From contig CAZDXJ010000105.1 in NCBI GenBank assembly GCA_964509475.1, positions 1 through 5,459 of the forward strand: a DNA stretch of 5,459 nucleotides, in the 5' to 3' direction. This stretch comes from CAZDXJ01 sp964509475. GTDB taxonomy: Bacteria > Pseudomonadota > Gammaproteobacteria > Methylococcales > Methylomonadaceae. Positions 1 through 5,459 of this stretch are shown one piece after another. Below the pieces are notes generated by a model. The model saw nothing but the letters and a program-made list of their open reading frames with translations, was not told the origin of the DNA and did no database searches. The position numbers and the translations under genes were made by a program. The stretch's first letter is position 1. Each line of letters starts with the position of its first letter.

Positions 1-39
1 AAATAACCAACCACCCTGGCTTCTGCAAAAGAGCTGGCC

Positions 40-67
40 ATTATATAGCCTTTTCTTTTTGTGTCAA
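40..67 (-). promoter_or_regulatory. Strong sigma70-type promoter reading out of the left edge (possibly rRNA operon P1)
   Basis: On the minus strand a perfect TTGACA (complement of 62-67) and a perfect TATAAT (complement of 40-45) are separated by 16 bp. The expected start of transcription is near position 33. An A-rich tract at the end of tyrS and just after it (about 79-86, read on the minus strand) could act as an UP element, and the bases after the -10 are G/C-rich (GGCCAGC), a discriminator typical of stringently controlled stable-RNA promoters. The early transcript contains GCTCTTTT, a partial match to the rRNA antitermination boxA core. The promoter lies 17 bp past the tyrS stop codon, so it serves a gene beyond the window. 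In several betaproteobacteria I recall an rrn operon following tyrS, which would fit, but a tRNA or a protein gene remains possible. The promoter call is firm; the target is inferred. Confidence 0.75.
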
Positions 68-84
68 GCAAGGACTTATATTTT

Positions 85-1269
85 TTACGCTTGCGTTATT
101 TTCACTTTTGCAAACTTTCTTTTACCAACTTGATAAACATGTTGCGAATCAACCGGTATCAACACCTTCGCATCCGATATTTTTTCTCCATCTATTTTCA
201 CCGCCCCTTGTTTAATCATGCTCCTTGATACGGTTGTACTTGCAGTCAAACCCGCATCTTTCAATAAATTGGCCAGCACATATCCTTTTTCCTGTGTTTT
301 CAGCTCTTTTTCTTCTATATCATCCGGTATCGCGCCACGCTTGAAACGAGCCTCAAAATTTTCCAGCGCCTTTTCGGCAGCCGCTTTGTCATGAAACCTT
401 TCGATAATTTCCTGCGCCAATTTCACTTTGTAATCACGAGGATTTGCCCCATTTTCACAGGACCGCCGCCAGTTTTCTATTTCAGAAATAGACCTGAAGC
501 TCAGTAATTCAAAATACCGCCACATTAAATCATCCGATACGGACATCAATTTTCCAAACATTTCATCCGCCGGCTCGGCTATGCCAACATAATTATTTAG
601 GGATTTTGACATTTTTTGCACACCATCCAGACCTTCCAAAATCGGCATGGTGATGACGACTTGTGGTTTTTGCCCATACATTTCTTGTAGTTGCCGACCA
701 ACCAACAGATTAAATTTTTGGTCAGTACCACCCAACTCGACATCCGCTTTCATCGCCACCGAATCATATCCTTGAATCAAAGGATACAAGAACTCATGAA
801 TTGCGATAGCCTGACCATTTTTATAACGCTTGTTAAAATCATCCCTTTCCAGCATTCGCGCCACAGTATGCTTAGCCGCCAACTGAATGAGTTCAGCCGG
901 ACTCATTGCATTCATCCAGCTGGAATTGAACATGACAAGTGTTTTCGATGGGTCCAGAATTTTGAAGATTTGCTCCTCATAAGTCTTGGCATTCTCAATA
1001 ACATCATCCCGCGTTAACGGCTTTCTGGTCACATTTTTTCCTGTTGGATCGCCAATCATGCCGGTAAAATCGCCAATCAAAAACAGCACCTCATGCCCCA
1101 AGTCTTGAAACTGCTTCAATTTGTTGATCAGCACCGTATGACCAAGATGCAAATCCGGAGCTGTTGGATCAAATCCCGCTTTAATCCGTAATGGACGACC
1201 CTCATCCAATTTCTGCAACAACTCCCGCTCAACCAATACTTCCTCAGTTCCTCTGAGAATCTGCGCCAT
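85..1269 (-). CDS. tyrS: Tyrosyl-tRNA synthetase (KMSKS-type, TyrS type 2)
   Basis: This cytoplasmic class Ic aminoacyl-tRNA synthetase activates tyrosine with ATP and charges tRNA-Tyr. The 394-residue product has the Rossmann catalytic domain with the HIGH-type motif HLGH at 41-44, after FDPTAPDL. The tyrosine-pocket signature YPLIQGYD has Y162, Q166 and D169, followed by GGTDQKFN (180-187). The second class I signature is KMSKS at 219-223. A C-terminal S4 RNA-binding domain spans about 331-391. KMSKS (rather than the KFGKS/KFGKT of E. coli TyrS) and the short linker mark the type 2 subfamily, and the length is normal. The reading frame extends upstream to a TTG at 1326, but the ATG at 1269 gives MAQILRGTEEVL, fits the family N-terminus and has a modest AAAGAAG upstream, so I chose it. 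It is transcribed away from the mepM-like gene; no clear terminator follows. Confidence 0.97.
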   Translation of the reverse strand: MAQILRGTEEVLVERELLQKLDEGRPLRIKAGFDPTAPDLHLGHTVLINKLKQFQDLGHEVLFLIGDFTGMIGDPTGKNVTRKPLTRDDVIENAKTYEEQIFKILDPSKTLVMFNSSWMNAMSPAELIQLAAKHTVARMLERDDFNKRYKNGQAIAIHEFLYPLIQGYDSVAMKADVELGGTDQKFNLLVGRQLQEMYGQKPQVVITMPILEGLDGVQKMSKSLNNYVGIAEPADEMFGKLMSVSDDLMWRYFELLSFRSISEIENWRRSCENGANPRDYKVKLAQEIIERFHDKAAAEKALENFEARFKRGAIPDDIEEKELKTQEKGYVLANLLKDAGLTASTTVSRSMIKQGAVKIDGEKISDAKVLIPVDSQHVYQVGKRKFAKVKITQA

Positions 1270-1358
1270 AACTTCTTTATGCAACTTCACTCTCCAAAAA
1301 AAATACCGCGTACCTTGTAAAACCAAAGAACCCGGACTACCAAAATAAATTTACCGCA

Positions 1359-1382
1359 TATTATATAATTCGCAATATAATA
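1359..1382. promoter_or_regulatory. Symmetric divergent -10 region of tyrS and the mepM-like gene
   Basis: A perfect 8-bp inverted repeat (TATTATAT at 1359-1366, ATATAATA at 1375-1382) is separated by 8 bp. Because of the symmetry each strand carries a TATAAT: plus strand 1376-1381, minus strand complement of 1360-1365. If both are -10 elements, transcription would start about 48 bp before the mepM-like ATG and about 84 bp before the tyrS ATG. A second plus-strand TATAAT occurs at 1364-1369. No good -35 hexamer is seen at 16-18 bp for either direction; TTTACC at 1350-1355 is 20 bp from the rightmost plus-strand box. The rest of the 166-bp gap between the two start codons holds nothing else I recognise. 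The repeat is seen directly; its promoter role is inferred. Confidence 0.5.
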
Positions 1383-1435
1383 AAAAACACACTAAACTTA
1401 AAAATATTGCAGTACAAACTTTTGACATTCAAGAT

Positions 1436-2758
1436 ATGGCGCAAATGAGAACCCCAAAACCAATCGTATTAGGTATTGGCGCAATAATCGCGGTCATCGC
1501 AAGTGCAAGCTATGCGCTTATCACCCATGAACCGGAAATCATTTCAAAAGCCCATAAACCAAAGGCAGACGCTCACACCGCATCAATGCAGCCAAACACC
1601 GCTGCCATATCAACCGACATTGCGATAGAAGCAGCAAAATCACCAGAAGAGTCATTTATCTGGCGCAAGTATTCTATCAAACCGGGTGACAGCCTTTCTT
1701 CGATATTCGCAAAGTTGGATCTCAGCCATGAGGAGATGAATAAAATCATAAACACCAACAAACTTGGGGCTTCACTGGCGTCTATAGCCGCAGGAAAGAC
1801 CTTACAAATCCAAACCACACCCACGGGTGATCTCATCCAACTGGTTTACGACAAAAATCCATTTGAGTCATTGATCGCAACACGTCAAGACACAGATTTT
1901 ACTGTCGAAAAATTGACTAAAGAAGTTCGTCACGAAATTGTCAGCACTCAGTTCAGCAAACAGCAATCCTTATTCCTGGATGGAAAAAATGCCGGCTTAT
2001 CCGATAATACGATTATGCAACTGACCGGCATTTTTGGCTGGGATATTGACTTCGCGTTAAATATCAAAAGCGGTGATCAGATAACTATTCTGTATGAAAA
2101 ATTATTCATCAACGATCACGAAGTCGGCAACGGTAAAATTGTCGCGGCAGAATTTGTAAACCAGGGCAAAGTCTACACCGCCGTCAAATATGAAGATGCC
2201 AGTGGCCATACCCAATATTACTCACCCGACGGCAAAAGAATGCAAAAAGCATTTTTGCGCACACCGGTTGATTTCGCGCGCATCAGTTCACATTTTAGCC
2301 TGGGACGCAAGCACCCGGTTCTTAACCGGATCCGTGCTCATAAGGGCGTTGATTATGCAGCCCGCACAGGCACACCGGTAAAATGCACAGCGGACGGCAA
2401 GGTTGTTTTCCGAGGCTGGAAAGGCGGCTATGGAAGAGTCGTAATCGTACAGCACGGCAAAACATACAGCACCTTATACGCCCACCTTTCTAAATTTGGC
2501 AAAAGATTAAAACCCGGCACTCGTGTAAAACAAGGCCAGGTAATCGGTTACGTGGGTCAATCCGGCCTGGCTACCGGCCCCCATTTGCATTATGAATTAC
2601 GCGTCAACGGGGTACATAAAAACCCGTTGACCGTGCGTTTGCCAAACGCTGCACCGCTCGACAAATCATTAATGGCCGATTTCAAACAAAAGACACAGCC
2701 CTTGCTTAGCCAGCTGGAAAAAATCAAGTCCGTTTATCTGGCAAAGAGCGATTATTAA
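1436..2758 (+). CDS. MepM-like M23 peptidoglycan DD-endopeptidase, membrane-anchored
   Basis: This is a predicted zinc metallo-endopeptidase that cuts peptide cross-links in periplasmic peptidoglycan to let the wall expand. The 440-residue protein has one hydrophobic N-terminal segment (about 9-29), acting as an uncleaved anchor or signal, and a polar linker to about residue 70. A LysM/OapA-like module follows at about 78-125 (YSIKPGDSLSSIF), then a Csd3/MepM-type middle domain at about 145-270. The C-terminal peptidase M23 (LytM) domain at about 297-395 looks active: zinc ligands H302 and D306 (HKGVD) and H385, with catalytic H350 (LYAH) and H383 (GPHLHYE). Architecture and length match E. 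coli MepM (YebA). The start codon has no good Shine-Dalgarno; the ATG three codons later is no better. Related betaproteobacterial loci often have anmK just downstream; here the gene runs directly into convergent erpA with a 4-bp overlap. The exact bond cut is inferred from the family. Confidence 0.93.
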   Translation: MAQMRTPKPIVLGIGAIIAVIASASYALITHEPEIISKAHKPKADAHTASMQPNTAAISTDIAIEAAKSPEESFIWRKYSIKPGDSLSSIFAKLDLSHEEMNKIINTNKLGASLASIAAGKTLQIQTTPTGDLIQLVYDKNPFESLIATRQDTDFTVEKLTKEVRHEIVSTQFSKQQSLFLDGKNAGLSDNTIMQLTGIFGWDIDFALNIKSGDQITILYEKLFINDHEVGNGKIVAAEFVNQGKVYTAVKYEDASGHTQYYSPDGKRMQKAFLRTPVDFARISSHFSLGRKHPVLNRIRAHKGVDYAARTGTPVKCTADGKVVFRGWKGGYGRVVIVQHGKTYSTLYAHLSKFGKRLKPGTRVKQGQVIGYVGQSGLATGPHLHYELRVNGVHKNPLTVRLPNAAPLDKSLMADFKQKTQPLLSQLEKIKSVYLAKSDY

Positions 2759-3087
2759 ACCGAAAAAGAAGAACCACAGCCACAAGTTGTTGTAGCATTT
2801 GGATTACGGATGACGAACTGGGCTCCCGACAAATCTTCTTTATAATCGATTTCAGCTCCGTTTAAATATTGTATGCTCATGGAATCAATCAGCACGGTAA
2901 CCCCGCCATTCTCAACACGGGTGTCATCTTCATTGACTTCTTCATCAAACGTAAACCCATACTGAAACCCGGAGCAACCGCCTCCGGAGATGTATACCCT
3001 GAGTTTCAAATTGTCATTACCTTCCTCGGCAATTAACTCCCCTACTTTTTTTGCAGCACTATCAGTAAAAATTATTGCATCCGACAT
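2755..3087 (-). CDS. erpA: Iron-sulfur cluster insertion protein ErpA (A-type carrier)
   Basis: ErpA is a small cytoplasmic HesB/IscA-family carrier that accepts Fe-S clusters from the Isc assembly machinery and passes them to apo-proteins, including enzymes of isoprenoid synthesis and respiration. The 110-residue product is full length and has the three conserved cluster-binding cysteines: C38 in GGGCSGFQYGF, and C102 and C104 in the C-terminal TCGCGSSF. FQYGF after the first cysteine and the tail CGCGSSFSV favour ErpA over IscA or SufA. The ATG at 3087 is preceded by AAAGGG (complement of 3094-3099) with a 6-base spacer, a good ribosome binding site. It has its own promoter overlapped by a candidate IscR site, so it is probably not simply co-transcribed with argC. 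The stop codon overlaps that of the convergent M23 gene, and no terminator hairpin is visible. Confidence 0.97.
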   Translation of the reverse strand: MSDAIIFTDSAAKKVGELIAEEGNDNLKLRVYISGGGCSGFQYGFTFDEEVNEDDTRVENGGVTVLIDSMSIQYLNGAEIDYKEDLSGAQFVIRNPNATTTCGCGSSFSV

Positions 3088-3119
3088 AACAAACCCTTTA
3101 AAAAATATATACCTCTCGA

Positions 3120-3148
3120 ATTATGACTATACCCAGTATTTTAGTCAA
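3120..3148 (-). promoter_or_regulatory. erpA promoter with overlapping IscR type 1-like site
   Basis: On the minus strand TTGACT (complement of 3143-3148) and CATAAT (complement of 3120-3125) are 17 bp apart, a credible sigma70 promoter ending about 32 bp before the erpA ATG. The same stretch (complement of 3129-3148) reads TTGACTAAAATACTGGGTAT. This closely resembles IscR type 1 sites as I remember them (TTGACT, a short A/T run, TACTCGGGTAT), apart from one base missing in the second half (ACTGGG for ACTCGGG). The site covers the -35 and most of the spacer, a position suited to repression by [2Fe-2S]-IscR. E. coli erpA is known to be IscR-regulated. The -35 lies only 3 bp past the argC stop codon. 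IscR itself is not in the window, so binding is inferred. Confidence 0.6.
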
Positions 3149-3151
3149 CAA

Positions 3152-4186
3152 TTAAGGATATAAGGCAATTCCTTCCAATCCTTGCCACTCTTCAAAACCG
3201 AACATGAGATTCATATTTTGTACAGCCTGGCCCGCCGCACCTTTAACTAAATTATCGATTACCGATAATATGACCAGCGTATTACCGCCTTGCGGTTTAT
3301 GCAAAGCAATTTGACAATAATTGCTTCCGCGCACATTACGTGTATCCGGATGCATACCCTGCTCAAGCACATCAACAAAAAATTCCCTCCTGTAGCGCTC
3401 CTCATAGAGCTTCTGTAATTCTTGCAATGAAACCCGCACCTGTGCGTACAAAGTCGCATGAATCCCTCGAATCATGGGGGTCAGATGCGGGACAAAGATT
3501 AAATCAATGGCATGTCCTTTGCCAATCGCCTGCAAACCTTGGGTGATTTCCGGTAAATGCCGATGTCCACTGGCCGCATAAGCTTTAAAACTTTCTCCCG
3601 TTTCGCTCATCAGGGAAGTCAGCTGCGCCTTTCTTCCGGCACCGCTGACACCTGATTTGACATCGGCAATCAATTGCTCCGAATCCAACAAACCATTTTC
3701 CAACAAAGGCAGCCAGCCCAGCTGAACAGCCGTTGGATAACAGCCAGGACAAGCAATTAACCGCGCCGACTTGATGGCTTCACGGTTGACTTCGGGTAAG
3801 CCATAAACCGCTTCAGCAAGCAAATGCGAACAGGCATGCTTCATTCCATACCACTGCTGCCACAATTCAACCCGCTTTATCCTAAAATCAGCCGAAAGGT
3901 CGATTACCTTGATACCCCGCAAAAGCAATGCCTCAGCCATCTGCATGGCGATGCCATTCGGGGTCGCAAAAAATACCACATCACAACAAGCCAGGGCATT
4001 TATATCTGGAGGCGAAAATACGATATCAATACGCCCACGCAAACTGGGGTAAACGGCGTCTACTCTTGTGCCAGCATCCACCCGGGAAGTCACCCAACCG
4101 ATCTCAATTTTTGGATGTGATATTAACAAACGTAACAATTCCACACCTGTATAGCCCGTCCCGCCAACTATCCCCACACGAACCAT
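3152..4186 (-). CDS. argC: N-acetyl-gamma-glutamyl-phosphate reductase
   Basis: ArgC catalyses the NADPH-dependent reduction of N-acetylglutamyl-5-phosphate to the semialdehyde, the third step of arginine biosynthesis, in the cytoplasm. The 344-residue product is the normal length of the long-chain type. The N-terminal dinucleotide-binding motif GIVGGTGYTGVELLRLL lies at 5-21. The catalytic cysteine is C149 in ACPGCYPTAVQL. SGVSGAGRKA (178-187), HRHLPEI (208-214, containing the likely catalytic base His), VPHLTPMIRGIHAT (232-245) and the C-terminal GAAGQAVQNMNLMFG (317-330) are all family hallmarks. The ATG at 4186 is preceded by TAGG about eight bases upstream. In many betaproteobacteria argC follows rplM-rpsI; here it is first in its unit and faces a divergent oxidoreductase gene. 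erpA follows in the same direction after a 64-bp gap with its own promoter; read-through is possible. Confidence 0.97.
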   Translation of the reverse strand: MVRVGIVGGTGYTGVELLRLLISHPKIEIGWVTSRVDAGTRVDAVYPSLRGRIDIVFSPPDINALACCDVVFFATPNGIAMQMAEALLLRGIKVIDLSADFRIKRVELWQQWYGMKHACSHLLAEAVYGLPEVNREAIKSARLIACPGCYPTAVQLGWLPLLENGLLDSEQLIADVKSGVSGAGRKAQLTSLMSETGESFKAYAASGHRHLPEITQGLQAIGKGHAIDLIFVPHLTPMIRGIHATLYAQVRVSLQELQKLYEERYRREFFVDVLEQGMHPDTRNVRGSNYCQIALHKPQGGNTLVILSVIDNLVKGAAGQAVQNMNLMFGFEEWQGLEGIALYP

Positions 4187-4315
4187 TTCTGTTACCTAAT
4201 CAACAAATAATAAAACTTTCAATAATAACGTTTTATTTTTTTAGCGTTAAGAGATAAATTACTCCGATCAGAAAAATTTTCATCGCAAATCAAAAATCAA
4301 AAATAAATTTCGCTT
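4187..4315. promoter_or_regulatory. AT-rich divergent intergenic region between argC and the quinone oxidoreductase gene
   Basis: This 129-bp stretch must hold the start signals for both divergent genes and is strikingly AT-rich. I could not find a sigma70 promoter with two good hexamers in either direction. For argC the best, weak candidate is TTAACG ... TATTAT on the minus strand (complement of about 4223-4249, spacer near 17). Structural elements seen are a 5-bp inverted repeat TAACG/CGTTA (4226-4230 and 4245-4249) around a T-rich loop, an imperfect dyad centred on GAAAAATTTTC (4271-4281), and a 7-bp tandem repeat at 4287-4307. None matches a regulator I can name. Confidence 0.4.
4287..4307 (+). 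repeat. Short 7-bp tandem repeat upstream of the oxidoreductase gene
   Basis: Two exact copies of AAATCAA (4287-4293 and 4294-4300) are followed by a third, degenerate copy AAATAAA (4301-4307). The array ends 8 bp before the first possible ATG, where a ribosome binding site would be expected, and contains no Shine-Dalgarno sequence. It may be simple slippage in AT-rich DNA. Confidence 0.6.
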
Positions 4316-5320
4316 ATGAAGCATCCGAAAAGCATGACCGCTATTGAAATTTCCGCTCCTGGCAATGCCGACGTTTTGACAAGCACCTGTCGCCCGCTAC
4401 CCCAGCCCACCGCACACGAGGTACTCATCAAGGTTGCAGCCGCCGGTATCAACCGTCCGGATATCATGCAACGCCGCGGCCTGTACCCGGCTCCTGCCGG
4501 TGCCTCCGATATTCCCGGCCTGGAAGTTTCGGGTACGATTGTCGATACCGGCTGTGCTATTACCCGGTTTAAAGAAGGCGATCGTGTTTGCGCCCTGGTA
4601 ACCGGAGGAGGTTACGCCGAGTATTGCACAGCGGCTTCCGAGCTTTGTTTGCCGATACCGGATAATCTGAATGTTATTCAAGCTGCGGCTCTGCCGGAAA
4701 CCTTTTTTACGGTATGGAGCAACCTGTTTGATCGCGCCCGCTTATTACCTGATGAAACCGTATTGATACATGGCGGTAGCAGCGGCATCGGTACAACAGC
4801 CATTCAACTGGCCAAAGTACTCAGCAATGCAACCGTTCTTGTCACAGTTGGCTCCGAACATAAGCGCCAGTTCTGCAAAATGCTGGGGGCAGATTTTGCA
4901 ATCAATTACAAAACCGAGGATTTTGTCAATGAGGTCAAACGGATTACAAACCAGCAAGGCGTTGATGTCATTCTTGATATTATTGGTGGCGATTATTTTC
5001 CACGCAATTTGTCTTGCATGGCCGAAGAATCCCGATTAATACAGATTGCTATTCAACATGGGCCCAAATCGGAAATAAACCTGCTTCCCATCATGCTGAA
5101 ACGACTTACGATTACCGGTTCAACCCTGAGAGCAAGAAGCCTTGCTTTTAAGGCAATGATCGCAAAAGAACTGCTCGCGAAGGTGTGGCCGTTGCTTTCT
5201 GACAACCAAATCAAACCCGTTATTGACAGTTATTTTCCATTACAGAAAGCTGCAAAAGCACATAAACGCATGGAAAGCAGTCAACATATCGGCAAAATAA
5301 TCCTTACCACTGCAAGCTGA
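4316..5320 (+). CDS. NAD(P)H-quinone oxidoreductase, PIG3-type zinc-independent MDR family
   Basis: This is a predicted soluble medium-chain dehydrogenase/reductase that reduces quinones with NAD(P)H; the physiological substrate is unknown. The 334-residue product has an N-terminal GroES-like domain with AAGINRPDIMQRRGLYP (42-58) and GLEVSGTI (68-75). A Rossmann nucleotide-binding domain carries IHGGSSGIGTTAIQLAK (151-167) and LGADFAINYKTEDF (190-203). The zinc-binding residues of alcohol dehydrogenases are absent. IHGGSSGIGTTAIQLAK and the INY.TEDF motif match the PIG3/TP53I3-like quinone oxidoreductase subfamily (equivalog TIGR02824 as I recall it). Two starts are possible: the ATG at 4316, and the ATG at 4334, which gives MTAIEISAPG and fits the usual family beginning (MKAIEI...) better. 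Neither has a strong ribosome binding site, though GAAAAG lies just before the second. In related genomes this gene often precedes tpiA and secG; tpiA has not begun by the window end. Confidence 0.92.
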   Translation: MKHPKSMTAIEISAPGNADVLTSTCRPLPQPTAHEVLIKVAAAGINRPDIMQRRGLYPAPAGASDIPGLEVSGTIVDTGCAITRFKEGDRVCALVTGGGYAEYCTAASELCLPIPDNLNVIQAAALPETFFTVWSNLFDRARLLPDETVLIHGGSSGIGTTAIQLAKVLSNATVLVTVGSEHKRQFCKMLGADFAINYKTEDFVNEVKRITNQQGVDVILDIIGGDYFPRNLSCMAEESRLIQIAIQHGPKSEINLLPIMLKRLTITGSTLRARSLAFKAMIAKELLAKVWPLLSDNQIKPVIDSYFPLQKAAKAHKRMESSQHIGKIILTTAS

Positions 5321-5459
5321 TTGCCGAACCTCTTTCTTTATCAATATCCTTTGTCCATAACCCGGTTGAGCTAAAATTTATTTATTGACCGACACCTAAA
5401 GGGGCGTTCTCACACAGCCAACATGCAGGCCACCAGACTGAGCATACCTTGGTAAGTTA
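5321..5459. other. Unassigned 3' flank
   Basis: The last 139 bp contain no gene I can support. There is no clear intrinsic terminator for the oxidoreductase gene: the best structure is CGGTTGA (5363-5369) pairing with TTGACCG (5385-5391) using two G-U pairs around a 15-base AT-rich loop, without a U-tract after it. A ten-residue ORF (5423-5455) lacks a ribosome binding site. Minus-strand frames open to the right edge are no longer than about 20 codons and are not recognisable. The stretch from about 5400 is richer in G+C than the bases before it and could belong to a feature continuing past the window. Confidence 0.4.

Noticed and set aside
691..1017. Plus-strand open frame of 108 codons inside tyrS
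   Set aside because: It lies wholly antisense to a strongly conserved gene and shows no family motif; the same holds for the other overlapping frames inside the five real genes.
1270..1326. N-terminal extension of TyrS beginning at TTG (19 extra residues)
   Set aside because: The extension begins at a non-ATG codon, overlaps the 5' leader region and does not resemble the family N-terminus; the ATG at 1269 gives the normal start.
4226..4249. Inverted repeat TAACG/CGTTA considered as a terminator or operator
   Set aside because: Five-base arms with a 14-base loop are too weak for a terminator, and it lies between two divergent starts where no terminator is needed.
4266..4284. Imperfect dyad GATCAGAAAAATTTTCATC considered as an ArgR (ARG box) site for argC
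   Set aside because: It does not keep the TGAAT/ATTCA half-sites of the ARG box, and the symmetry is mostly an A/T run in AT-rich DNA.
5363..5391. Hairpin after the oxidoreductase gene considered as an intrinsic terminator
   Set aside because: The stem relies on two G-U pairs, the loop is 15 bases and there is no U-tract after it.
5423..5455. Ten-residue ORF MQATRLSIPW
   Set aside because: It has no ribosome binding site and no recognisable relation to a leader peptide; an ORF this short is expected by chance.
5410..5457. Minus-strand open frame ending LVACMLAV, considered as the end of an IS110-type transposase
   Set aside because: The resemblance is limited to a few residues, and the conserved C-terminal pattern after ACM is missing.

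Overview
The window carries five complete housekeeping genes and no mobile element, CRISPR array or RNA gene. Protein content (KMSKS-type TyrS, MepM-like peptidase, ErpA, ArgC, PIG3-type quinone oxidoreductase), moderate base composition and the tyrS / M23 peptidase / erpA / argC neighbourhood point to a betaproteobacterium. From memory of that gene neighbourhood it is most like Nitrosomonas or a close relative in the Nitrosomonadales. The genus is an inference, not something the sequence proves.

Layout from left to right. At the left edge, reading leftwards out of the window, there is a near-consensus sigma70 promoter (TTGACA, 16 bp, TATAAT) just downstream of tyrS. Its target lies outside the window; an rRNA operon is the best guess. 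Next is tyrS (minus strand), then a 166-bp divergent intergenic region with an 8-bp perfect inverted repeat that places a TATAAT on each strand, then mepM-like (plus strand). The mepM-like gene converges on erpA (minus), and the two stop codons share one TTAA palindrome. Upstream of erpA is a sigma70-like promoter overlapped by an IscR-type motif. Upstream of that is argC (minus), which ends only a few bases from the erpA promoter. A very AT-rich 129-bp region separates argC from a divergent NAD(P)H-quinone oxidoreductase gene (plus). The last 139 bp hold no gene I can support.

Functionally the genes are a mixture: tyrosyl-tRNA charging, cell-wall opening for growth, Fe-S cluster delivery, arginine biosynthesis and quinone/redox metabolism. 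They do not form one pathway. The only visible regulatory logic linking a gene to its product is the candidate IscR site at erpA, which would tie expression of the Fe-S carrier to Fe-S status. I found no convincing sign of an undescribed system. The points of interest are regulatory sites and gene-order differences from the usual betaproteobacterial arrangement.
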